This document shows, in pieces, positions 1-7,200 of a stretch of 19,874 nt of DNA. How positions within the stretch are numbered: position 1 is the stretch's first letter; the number at the start of each line of letters is the position of its first letter. The stretch comes from DASYRM01 sp036004405. GTDB lineage: Bacteria > Acidobacteriota > Vicinamibacteria > Vicinamibacterales > UBA2999. Location: positions 1-19,874 of the forward strand of contig DASYRM010000235.1 in the NCBI GenBank assembly GCA_036004405.1, written 5' to 3'. The position numbers and the translations under genes were made by a program. The notes beneath the pieces are model-generated. The model was not told where the DNA came from. It worked only from the letters and a program-made list of their open reading frames with translations, and did no database searches.

Positions 1-1
1 G

Positions 2-568
2 GAGCAGCGCGCGCTCGCGGCGCAGTGCCGCGCCTTCATGGACGGCCCTGTCGGCGGCTATACGCCGACGGTGCGCGGTGGCGGCACGATGCGAGTGCGT
101 ATGACCTGTCTGGGCCGCCACTGGAACGCGCGCACCTACACCTACGAAGCCACGCGCGGCGATCACGACGGACAGCCGGTGGAGCCGCTGCCCGAGGATT
201 TCGCGGCGCTGGCCGCCCGGCTGGCCGCCGACGCGGGGTTCTCGCTGCGCGCCGACATCTGCCTGATCAACTGGTACGGCGCAGACGGGCGCATGGGCCT
301 GCACCAGGACAAGGATGAGAGCCCGGAGTCGATCGCGTCCGGGACGCCGGTTGTCTCGGTGTCGTTGGGCGACTCGGCGCGATTCCTGTTCGGGGGCACG
401 CGCCGCCGCGATCCCGTGGAGACGCTGTGGCTCGAGTCGGGCGACGTGTTCGTGTTCGGCGGGCCGGCCCGCTTGCGCTACCACGGCGTCACCCGCATCT
501 TGCCCGGGTCCTCACCGTCTGTGCTGGGCCTCGAGGGGCGCCTCAACGTAACCTTCCGCCAGTACTAG
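2..568 (+). CDS. alkB: AlkB-family 2-oxoglutarate/Fe(II) dioxygenase, 5'-truncated by window edge
   Basis: Oxidative demethylase of alkylated bases in DNA or RNA, using Fe(II), 2-oxoglutarate and O2, cytoplasmic. The reading frame stays open to base 2 and residues before the first Met (base 38) look native, so the true start lies off the window; E. coli AlkB is about 216 aa. Numbered from the Met at 38, the iron ligands are H89 and D91 in the LHQDKDE motif, and H149 in RYHGV. The C-terminal RLNVTFRQ (R168, R174) matches the 2-oxoglutarate-binding RxNxxxxR motif. The N-terminal GGYTPTV and LINWYGADGRMG segments also match AlkB. The protein ends immediately after the last conserved strand, so the C-terminus is complete. 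The TAG stop is the first unit of a G-tract repeat. Family assignment is firm; the exact lesion repaired is not known. Confidence 0.93.
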   Translation, partial: EQRALAAQCRAFMDGPVGGYTPTVRGGGTMRVRMTCLGRHWNARTYTYEATRGDHDGQPVEPLPEDFAALAARLAADAGFSLRADICLINWYGADGRMGLHQDKDESPESIASGTPVVSVSLGDSARFLFGGTRRRDPVETLWLESGDVFVFGGPARLRYHGVTRILPGSSPSVLGLEGRLNVTFRQY

Positions 569-619
569 GGCGGGTAGGGCGGGTAGGGCGGGGTAGGGCG
601 TAGGGCGGGCAGGGCGGGT
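568..619 (+). repeat. G-tract array, potential G-quadruplex
   Basis: A run of GGG or GGGG tracts separated by C, TA or CA, with the unit GGGCGGGTA repeated imperfectly. It starts on the G of the alkB stop codon. At least four GGG tracts with 1-2 nt loops lie in succession, which meets the usual G-quadruplex pattern on the plus (mRNA) strand. A related array follows the stop codon of the SnoaL gene at 12101. It could stabilise or end the alkB transcript; this is inference. Confidence 0.75.
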
Positions 620-631
620 GAGGTGGTAGTT

Positions 632-649
632 GCGGGTCTTTAGACCCGC
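632..649 (+). repeat. Hairpin repeat copy (GCGGGTCT/AGACCCGC)
   Basis: Perfect inverted repeat with 8-nt arms around TT, sharing the CTTTAG/CTTCAG type of centre with the hairpins at 4176, 4195 and 16959. It ends 3 nt before the Shine-Dalgarno sequence of the next gene. There is no T-run after it. It may act as a weak terminator for alkB or as a structure in the 5' leader of the next gene. Confidence 0.6.
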
Positions 650-660
650 CTCAGGAAGGG

Positions 661-1185
661 ATGATGTCCAAGCTGATATCGATGATGCTCGTGCTCGTGT
701 TCGCCGGTGCGTCCGCCTTTGCGCAGGCGCCGGCCTCGACCGTGGCCGGCCGGCTCGACGCGCTCGAGGCGCGTGAAGCGATCCGCGCGCTCTGGGCCGA
801 GTACGGCCGGACGCTGGACGCGCGCGATTTCGTGGCGTTCTCCAGGCTGTTCGCGCGCAATGCCGAGTTCGGAAGCGGGCCGGGCGCCGCGAAGGGACCG
901 GCGGCCATCGGCGCGTTTCTCGAGAAGGCGATCGGCACCAACTACCCCGACTCGAAGGGGAAGAACTTCCATCTCTACTTCAACGAGTCGATCGACGTGC
1001 GCGGCGACCACGCCACGGCGGTGAGCAAGGGGGGCTACGTGATGGCGACGCCCGACAACAGCAAAGCCGACGTCCTGCTGCTGGCCGAATACCGCGACGA
1101 GCTGGTCAAAGAGGACGGCCAGTGGAAGTTCCTCAAGCGCGTGATCGTCGGCGAGATTCCCGTGCCGAGGCGGGCGACCCAGTAG
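661..1185 (+). CDS. Secreted NTF2/SnoaL-like family protein
   Basis: 174-aa protein with a signal peptide (residues 1 to about 22, hydrophobic LVLVFAGASAFA followed by QA) and one NTF2-like cone-shaped domain at about residues 28-165. The segment LDALEAREAIRALWAEYGRTLDARD and the later FAR-NAEF are the helix-helix-strand opening of SnoaL_4-type domains. The C-terminal strands include HLYFNESIDVRGDHATA and WKFLKRVIVGEI. Such folds serve as small lyases, isomerases or non-catalytic ligand binders; no substrate can be read from the sequence. AGGAAGGG (653-660) abuts the first ATG, so the second ATG at 664 has the better spacing and may be the true start. Monocistronic by spacing, after a hairpin and before a 290-nt gap. 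Confidence 0.8.
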   Translation: MMSKLISMMLVLVFAGASAFAQAPASTVAGRLDALEAREAIRALWAEYGRTLDARDFVAFSRLFARNAEFGSGPGAAKGPAAIGAFLEKAIGTNYPDSKGKNFHLYFNESIDVRGDHATAVSKGGYVMATPDNSKADVLLLAEYRDELVKEDGQWKFLKRVIVGEIPVPRRATQ

Positions 1186-1192
1186 CCGCCGC

Positions 1193-1217
1193 GCCGAAGC
1201 GCGAAGCGCGAAGGCGG
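1193..1217 (+). repeat. 25-nt GAAGCGCGAAG-type dispersed repeat, copy 1
   Basis: Located 8 nt after the stop of the NTF2-like gene. It matches bases 12833-12857 at 24 of 25 positions. The copy is bounded by GCC and GGCGG, so its ends can pair around the A-rich purine core. The 1186-1476 gap that contains it has no convincing gene. Confidence 0.75.
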
Positions 1218-1236
1218 GTGACCTGGGCTGTCACCC
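1216..1236. other. Inverted repeat GGGTGAC-N7-GTCACCC
   Basis: Seven-base arms (1216-1222 and 1230-1236) around a 7-nt loop, overlapping the end of the dispersed repeat. Probable 3' hairpin of the NTF2-like gene transcript; there is no T-run, so intrinsic termination is uncertain. Confidence 0.45.
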
Positions 1237-1409
1237 CCCTGACGCATCCTGATGGGGGAGCTGCCATGCCCGCCACCATCCTGCCGTTCGTTCGTCGCCA
1301 CGCCGCCGACCCCGGGCCGGACCATCGTCCCGCTGCCGAGCGGGAGCCGGCGCGGCTTCCGGTCGTCGGTCCGCACGCCCCGCCCACGTCGCGTCCCACG
1401 TCCAGACAG

Positions 1410-1429
1410 ATCGCCCACCGCTGGGCGAT
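1410..1429. other. Inverted repeat ATCGCCCA-CCGC-TGGGCGAT
   Basis: Perfect 8-bp arms around a 4-nt loop, 35 nt upstream of the putative -10 element of the Nudix gene. By position it could be an operator or the end of an upstream transcript. The rest of the 1237-1464 stretch shows no gene with family resemblance. Confidence 0.4.
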
Positions 1430-1464
1430 GTTGTCGCACCTGACGAGGCACTATCCGCCTCCGC

Positions 1465-1470
1465 TACGAT
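1465..1470 (+). promoter_or_regulatory. Putative -10 (TACGAT) of a leaderless Nudix transcript
   Basis: TACGAT ends 6 nt before the ATG at 1477. Initiation about 7 nt after a -10 would place the first base of the transcript at the start codon. No Shine-Dalgarno sequence is apparent. The nearest -35-like hexamer is CTGACG (1440-1445) at a long 19-nt spacing. The same hexamer precedes the HD gene at the same kind of distance. Confidence 0.45.
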
Positions 1471-1476
1471 GAGGTG

Positions 1477-2139
1477 ATGGATTCGCTTCCGCGCGCGCTC
1501 AAGCGCGCGCTGGCCGCGCCGCTGCCGGGGCTCGACGCCCAGCTCCGCATGGCGCCGCGGTTCCGCGACGGCGAGGAGCCGCGCGCGCAGCGGGACGGGC
1601 TGCGTCACGCGGCGGCGCTGCTGCTGCTGTATCCACATGCGGAGCAGTGGCACGTGCCGCTCACGCTGCGCGGCTCCACGCTCCGTCACCACACGGGCCA
1701 GGTGTCGCTGCCGGGAGGCCGGATCGACGACGGCGAGTCGGTGGAGGCGGCCGCGCTGCGCGAGGCGTACGAGGAGATCGGCGTGGTACCGGCGGATGTG
1801 GAGGTGCTGGGGCACCTCACGCCGCTGCCGATTGCGGTCAGCGGCCATCTGCTGCACCCGATCGTCGGTGCCGCCGTGGCGCGGCCGTCGTTTGCGCTTC
1901 ACGAGCACGAAGTAGAGGCGCTCATCGAGGTGCCGCTCGCGGACCTGCGCCGCGTCGAGGCCGTGCAGTGGGAGGTTCGTCAGCGCGCGCGGGCGCCGTT
2001 CGGCGAGATGGAGGTGCCGTGCTTCCACGTCGGCGGCGCGCGCGTGTGGGGCGCCACCGCCATGGTGCTGGCCGAGTTTCTCGCCGTGCTCGAGACCGTC
2101 CGCCCGCAGGGCGCACAAGCTGACACTGGCCAGCCATAG
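1477..2139 (+). CDS. Nudix hydrolase, CoA pyrophosphatase (NudL-like)
   Basis: 220-aa cytoplasmic Nudix enzyme expected to hydrolyse CoA or acyl-CoA to 3',5'-ADP and 4'-phosphopantetheine. The Nudix box is complete at about residues 81-103: G-x5-E-x7-REAYEEIGV. Directly before it lies the sequence LTLRGSTLRHHTGQVSLPGG, which fits the extra signature of the CoA-specific Nudix subgroup (LLTxRSxxLRxHxGQVxFPGG). An in-frame GTG at 1474 adds one residue, but the -10-like TACGAT at 1465 fits the ATG at 1477 as a leaderless start. Length is typical of the subgroup. It stands alone, followed by a separate promoter for the next gene. The substrate is inferred from the signature. Confidence 0.88.
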   Translation: MDSLPRALKRALAAPLPGLDAQLRMAPRFRDGEEPRAQRDGLRHAAALLLLYPHAEQWHVPLTLRGSTLRHHTGQVSLPGGRIDDGESVEAAALREAYEEIGVVPADVEVLGHLTPLPIAVSGHLLHPIVGAAVARPSFALHEHEVEALIEVPLADLRRVEAVQWEVRQRARAPFGEMEVPCFHVGGARVWGATAMVLAEFLAVLETVRPQGAQADTGQP

Positions 2140-2171
2140 CGCTCTCGTCGTCGTGGGAGCCGAGCTGGTAT

Positions 2172-2200
2172 TTGACCGACCTGGGGCGGTCGCTTATTCT
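2172..2200 (+). promoter_or_regulatory. Promoter TTGACC-N17-TATTCT, leaderless start at 2209
   Basis: A -35 TTGACC (2172-2177) and -10 TATTCT (2195-2200) are separated by 17 nt, the standard sigma-70-type spacing. The ATG of the lipoprotein gene starts 8 nt after the -10, so transcription would begin at or 1-2 nt before the start codon. No Shine-Dalgarno sequence is present. The spacer carries the inverted pair CGACC/GGTCG, which could bind a repressor. Confidence 0.6.
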
Positions 2201-2208
2201 GCGGCCAC

Positions 2209-3156
2209 ATGACGCGCCATCTGACGCTCGCAGCCTGCGTGCTGCCGGTCCTGCTGTCGTCTGCCTGTCAAACCGGAACACGGGTTGCCGAGGCGCCGGG
2301 GGTGTCGACGCCGCCGGCGGGCTCGATTGCGCAACGCACCAAGGAACAGAACGCCGCGCTCGGCCGGGAGCACAAGACCGCCTGGGACCTGTATCAGGCG
2401 CTCAAGGCCGAGGCCAAGGGCGGCCAGACGCTCACGGCCTCGGTGGTGCCGGACTGGACCGGCGTGTACTCGCGGCCGGCCGACAAGGGCTTTACGTTCG
2501 ACCCGGACACGCCGGCAGGCGTGGCGACCACCGCCAAGCTGACGCCGGAGTTCCAGGCCAGGTTGGACAAGCGCATCGCCGACGTGAAGCGCGGCATCGA
2601 GTGGGACCCCATCTCCACCTGCGCGCCGCCCGGCCATCCGCGGTGGCTCACCGAGCCCTTCCTGCGCGAGTTCGTCCCGACGCCCAACCAGACGTGGCTG
2701 ATCAACGAGATGGTCAACGACATCCGGCGCGTCTACACCGACGGCCGCGATCACGTCCCGGCCGAGGATCGGTATCCGCTCTACAACGGCGACTCGATCG
2801 GGTTCTGGGATGGCGGCAAGCTGGTCGTGCACACCAATCAGCTGCAGGGCGGCATCTATCAGCGTCAGAACCCCGACTACACCGATCAGGTCGAGACGGT
2901 GGAGATCTGGCAGCGCGCCGACGCCGCGACCGTTACCGCCGACGTGTGGGTGTACGACCCGCCGTCGCTCGCCGAGCCGTGGTACGTGAAGCAGGCGTAC
3001 GTGCGGCTCGATCCGAAACAGGACCTGCGAATCCGCTACTGGAACTGCGCCGAGAACCAGAACAACGCGGTGCACCAGACGCAGGACGGCACCACGCAGT
3101 TCAACGGCTTCTCGTTCGACCCGGCTCGGGAAAGAAATGGCGCTGGGAAGAAGTGA
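2209..3156 (+). CDS. Putative lipoprotein of unknown function, C-terminus probably frameshifted
   Basis: 315-aa product. The N-terminus is a lipoprotein signal peptide with LSSAC and Cys20 as the likely lipidated residue. The mature part is rich in aromatic and charged residues, with WDPISTCAPPGHPRW at about 135-150 and a WNCAENQNN segment near residue 285. I do not recognise a named domain. It is followed 16 nt later by a DUF6152 gene and probably co-transcribed. The last 11 residues look wrong: from base 3123 the next frame reads GSGKKWRWEEVSAVEIS and stops with a TGA overlapping the ATG of the next gene (ATGA at 3173-3176). A one-base loss near 3121-3124 would explain this. The start is supported by a promoter with leaderless geometry. 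Confidence 0.75.
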   Translation: MTRHLTLAACVLPVLLSSACQTGTRVAEAPGVSTPPAGSIAQRTKEQNAALGREHKTAWDLYQALKAEAKGGQTLTASVVPDWTGVYSRPADKGFTFDPDTPAGVATTAKLTPEFQARLDKRIADVKRGIEWDPISTCAPPGHPRWLTEPFLREFVPTPNQTWLINEMVNDIRRVYTDGRDHVPAEDRYPLYNGDSIGFWDGGKLVVHTNQLQGGIYQRQNPDYTDQVETVEIWQRADAATVTADVWVYDPPSLAEPWYVKQAYVRLDPKQDLRIRYWNCAENQNNAVHQTQDGTTQFNGFSFDPARERNGAGKK

Positions 3157-3172
3157 GCGCAGTGGAGATTTC

Positions 3173-3571
3173 ATGAGCAGACGGCTGCTGCAGGCGATGA
3201 CGGTACTCGGCATGCTTGGCGTGGTGGGATCGACGCGCGCGCTCGCGCACCACTCCGCGGCGATGTTCGACGAGAAGAAGACGATCACGGTGGAGGGCGA
3301 GGTGAAGGAGTTCCAGCTCACCAACCCGCACTCGTGGCTGCTCGTGGACGTGAAGGACAAGACTGGCAAGGTGACCACCTGGGGCTTCGAAGCCGAGGGG
3401 CCGAGCACGCTCTCGCGCGCCGGCATCAAGCCGAGCGACCTGCGTCCGGGGACGAAGCTGACCATCACCGGCAACCCGATGAAGGACGGCTCGCACGCGG
3501 CCATCTGGGTGAACGCGGTGCGCGCCGACGGCAAGGCGTTCAGCCCCCGCGCCGGCTTCGCCGTGCGATAA
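3173..3571 (+). CDS. DUF6152-family secreted protein
   Basis: 132-aa exported protein. The signal peptide covers about residues 1-24 (hydrophobic core, ending TRALA), and the mature protein begins AHHSAAMFD, the hallmark start of DUF6152. The rest is a small beta-barrel-like domain: VEGEVKEFQLTNPHSWLLVDV, then GLRP-type turn SDLRPGTKLTITGNP and IWVNAVRADGK. This resembles an OB-like fold. Its function is not established; the HH pair and the conserved NPH motif suggest a metal or ligand site, which is inference. The start at 3173 is chosen over an upstream in-frame ATG (3137) because GGAG at 3164-3167 lies 5 nt before it and the signal peptide starts there. Co-transcribed with the preceding lipoprotein. 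Confidence 0.83.
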   Translation: MSRRLLQAMTVLGMLGVVGSTRALAHHSAAMFDEKKTITVEGEVKEFQLTNPHSWLLVDVKDKTGKVTTWGFEAEGPSTLSRAGIKPSDLRPGTKLTITGNPMKDGSHAAIWVNAVRADGKAFSPRAGFAVR

Positions 3572-3671
3572 TCAACCTGAAGTCGTCGCGCCCTGACGCC
3601 GATTTCCCTCATAGGTCCGGTCGTGCCACGATGCACGCACGGGCAATGGCGGGCTGTCGCGTGGAGGGCGT

Positions 3672-4169
3672 ATGGAGCCACTGCGGGAACTACTGGCCGT
3701 TGACGAACGAAGAACCCTCGAATTCTTCGTGACCGGATTGCAGGACGTGTGCGATGGCGGCGTGGACCGCCAGGAACTGCTCTACAACGCCAGCGTCCTC
3801 GCGCACTACGCGCTCGTCTCCACCCAGTGCACCACCGACGTGCCGGCGCCGGCCACGCTGCTGGCCGTGTTCGACCAGTTCGTGCTCGACGACACGGTGT
3901 CGGGCGACGGGCCGCTGCTCGAGACGGCGGGCGCGCAGTGCCTGCTGCTGGCGGGGTTTTTCGAGGACCAGGCACGCCGCCGCCACAACATCCAGTGGTA
4001 CGCGTCGCTCGGGGCGTCGTTCTTCAGCCGCGCCGCCGCGCGCGAGCGTTCCGCCCGCAAGGCTTCGCTGCTCGATACGCTGTCGCGCCACTTCGAGCCG
4101 TGGCGCCGCCGCCACGCGCGCCTCGGGCGCGAGCTCCGCGACACACCCTATCTGCTGGATCTCGGATAG
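3672..4169 (+). CDS. Unassigned 165-aa soluble protein
   Basis: Predicted mostly helical, cytoplasmic (no signal peptide or membrane segment). Features visible: a central hydrophobic stretch with LLYNASVLAHYAL, then ETAGAQCLLLAGFFEDQARRR and IQWYASLGASFFSRAA, and a basic C-terminal helix rich in Arg (RHFEPWRRRHARLGRELR). The pattern of a CLL-AGFF helix followed by RRR and a Y-x2-LG-x3-F/Y helix recalls an unnamed family of about 170-200 aa seen in Proteobacteria; this is recollection, not a search. GGAGGG at 3663-3668 supports the ATG. The 100-nt gap before it shows no clear promoter. It is followed by two strong hairpins. Confidence 0.6.
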   Translation: MEPLRELLAVDERRTLEFFVTGLQDVCDGGVDRQELLYNASVLAHYALVSTQCTTDVPAPATLLAVFDQFVLDDTVSGDGPLLETAGAQCLLLAGFFEDQARRRHNIQWYASLGASFFSRAAARERSARKASLLDTLSRHFEPWRRRHARLGRELRDTPYLLDLG

Positions 4170-4170
4170 A

Positions 4171-4197
4171 CGTGGGGGCCGCCTTCAGGCGGCCCGT
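4171..4197 (+). repeat. Hairpin repeat, identical to 16954-16980
   Basis: A 27-nt element with the perfect stem GGGCCGCCT/AGGCGGCCC (4176-4184 and 4187-4195) around TC. The same 27 nt occur exactly at 16954-16980. Both copies sit just after the stop codon of a plus-strand gene that faces a minus-strand gene. Likely bidirectional transcript end or REP-like element; there is no T-run. Confidence 0.8.
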
Positions 4198-4232
4198 AGG
4201 TGGGGGCCGGCTGAAGCCGGCCCCCACCTACG
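4195..4232. terminator. Long perfect hairpin between convergent genes
   Basis: Eighteen-base perfect arms (4195-4212 and 4215-4232) around GA, very GC-rich, ending 1 nt before the tamB stop codon on the opposite strand. It lies between the stops of two convergent genes and would fold in both transcripts. It belongs to the same hairpin design as the neighbouring repeat, with a different stem sequence. A terminator role is inferred from position and stability. Confidence 0.65.
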
Positions 4233-4233
4233 A

Positions 4234-7200
4234 CTAGTAGCTGAAATACACCACGAGATCGATGCCGCCGCGCTCCACGCGGCGCGTGAGCGAGCGGTTC
4301 GCCGATGTCTGCCCTTCCGCGATCGACCCCTGCAGGCGCAGGAAGTCGGTGAGCTGATATTCGAGCTGGAACTCGCTCACGTCGCGCGTGCCGAACAGCT
4401 GGCGGAACTTCACGAACAGCCGCTCGCCGACCTGCTGGCCGATAGTGACGGTGGGTCCCTCCCCTTCGTCGCCCGACGGATCGAGCTCGAAGATGTCCAC
4501 GTTGAGCGCGCGCCCCAGGGTGTCGGCAATCGGCGACGCCACGAAGCCGCCGGCGATCTGCGCCGCGCGCTCGCCGAGATTGGTGGCCTGCCCCTGGCCA
4601 AGGCGGTTGGCGGGCTGGTTGAACACGATGAGCGACAGGATGTCGGTCTGATCGAGCGGCGGTTGGCTCGACAAGGTCACGGTCGGATCGCGCATGGTGC
4701 CGCCCACGGTCACGTGCGCCACGATGCCGGAGATTACCCGCTCGGCGGTGACGTTGAGCGCGGGGTCCACCGGCGTATCGCCGCGGAAGGTGATGCTGCC
4801 GTCGCGCAGCACCTGGAAGCGGCGCCCCTGGAAGTCGTAGGTGCCGCGCACCGTGGTGATGGTGCCGATGAGCACCGGCGGCTCGCTGCCTTCGCGCCTC
4901 AGCGTGAAGTCGCCCCCCGCCGTCAGGTTCACGTCGCCGAGCGCGGCGGCGCTCGCGTTGGTGCGGATGTCGCGGCCGCGCAGAATCAGGTTGTCGGGCA
5001 CCTGAATCGAGAGGTTGAGCCCGAGCGGCAGCGACGTCTCTTCCTTGGCAGCCGGCTTGGCGGCCGCCCCGTTCGGCCGCGTCTCGGGTTCATAGGGTGA
5101 CGAGCCGAACCGCTCCGCAATCTGATCGACTTCGAGCCGCGCCGAGTGCAGCCGCACCAGCCCGGCCACTTTGGGCGCGCTGATCGTTCCGTACAGGTTC
5201 AGGCTGGCGTCCACCGCGACCTTGCCGAGCTCGTTGTCGAGCACGGTGAAGTCGTTGCCGGTGACGACGAACTCGATGTCGCGCAGCGCCCGGTTCTCGA
5301 GCTGCAGACGTCCCGTGCCCTGCAACGCGTCGCCCTCGGCGTCGTGGACCAGGAGCTTGGTGATCTGCAGCGCCTGCCCCTCGAGCGTGGCGTCCACCGA
5401 GACATTGGAATAGTGCACGCCGGTCGAGGCCACCGTGAAATCGCCCTGCTGCACCCGTACCAACCCGCTCGCCTGCGGGTTCTCGCCGGTCCCCTTCACG
5501 TGCGCGTCGATCACCAGCAGGCCGGCCGCATTGACGAGGCCGGTGTTGGCGGCCTCGAGCACGGCCAGGTCGATGCCGGCGCTGGTGACGTCGACGGTCA
5601 TCGGCTGATCGGTGAGGACGCCCTTGGTCAACGAGAAGGGGATGCTCCCCGTGGCGTCGAGCCTCGACGTCGGCGACTGGATGAGGATGGCGGCCACCTC
5701 GGCTCGCCCGTTGCGGTAGTTCACCAGCGTGTCGAGCGACTGGAACGCGTAGCCGTCCACGATGCCGGCGAGCAGTTTGATGTTGCCGACGATGTTGCGC
5801 GTGGCGGGGTCGCCGCTGATGCGTGCGTCGCCGGTGATCGTGCCGGCGAGCTGGCGCGGCGACAGCAGCAGCGCGCCGAGCTCGGTGAGGTTGACGCCCG
5901 ACACGGTCACGTCCAGCTGGCCGGTCACGTCATCGGTCATCGCGAAGGTGCCCTGGGCCGACAGCTCCTGGCCGTTGTTCACGAAGGTGACCGCCTCCGG
6001 CAGGGTGATGAGCCCGTTCTGGTAGCGGACACGGACGGGGGCCGTCTCCGGCAGCGTCCACGTAGCAGGACCGGTGACGAGCGAGGCGCGGTTGATGGTG
6101 ACCTCGCGTCCGCCTTCGAGAAGCACCAGATCGCCGGACGCCGTGATGGTCCGGCCGGACTCGTTGGCGGTGGCTTCGAAACGGTAGCGGTCGTCGGCGT
6201 ACTTGACGGTGGCCTGGAGCTGCGGAATCTCCCGGCCAGCCACCCTTACCAGCGTGCCATCTGCTTTCACGTCCGCGCGGAGGGCGCGGACGTCCAGACC
6301 GGGCAGGTGGGCCTCGATCGAGGCGTTGAGCGTGAGGGCGTCGAATGAGTCGTCGACCGCGAGGCCCGAGAAGGCGGCCGTTCCGGTGGAGACCAGGTCG
6401 GCGCGGTTGCCGGTGACGGAGCCATCGACGAGCACGCGCCCGTCGAGCATCCGGCCGACGAGCGGACCGATGTCGGAAAGCCGGGTCATCGACGCGTTGT
6501 ATTTCAGGTTCGACTGTCCGCTGTCGCCGAGGGCCAGGCGGCCGCTGGCCATGGCGCTGAGTCGTGGTCCCATCGCCTCGAAGGCGGTGATGTCGGCCAC
6601 CCGGTTGGCGAGGCTGCCCTCGAGACGCGCCGCGTCCAGCGCCAGCGGGCCGATGGTGGAGGGATCCAGCGACACGGTGCCGCGTGCCGAGAGACGCCCG
6701 AGATCGAACGGCTCGCCGAGGCCCGCGAGCGTGGTCTGGACGTCCACCATGCCGGACACGGTGCCAGCGAGGTCCGACCGTCCGGTGGCGCGGGCGACGT
6801 CGAAGCCGCCAGCCGTGCCCTTGTAGGTGGCGTTGAGGGTCTTGTTCGCGATGTGCGCCGTCACGTCGGCCGGACCGAACGTCGCGGCAAACGCCGTGGA
6901 CGGCTCGAGCTGCGCCGAGGCGTCGAGTACGAGCGCGTCGAGCGACGAGCCCGATCCGTCCGCCATGAGCCGACCGGTGAAGCTCGAGGCGTAGTCGTCG
7001 GCCTGGATGGCCTGCACGTCGAGGGCGCGGCCCCAGCGCTGCACGTCGGCCTTGTCCACGTGGCCGCTGAAGCCGTAGCGGAGCACGTTGTCGAGATTGG
7101 AGAACCGCCCGGTGCTGCCGGCGCCAACCCCCGTGCCCTCGACGGTGGAGGCGTCGAAGATGGCCGACGCATCGAGCCGCGAACCGGCGCCCGACACGGC

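Noticed and set aside
1252..1443. A 63-codon frame in the gap before the Nudix gene
   Set aside because: Pro/Arg/Ser-rich with no ribosome binding site or family resemblance, and it spans a hairpin.
2194..3975. A 593-codon minus-strand frame opposite the lipoprotein and DUF6152 genes
   Set aside because: The plus-strand genes have signal peptides, ribosome binding site or promoter, and family hallmarks; the antisense frame has none.
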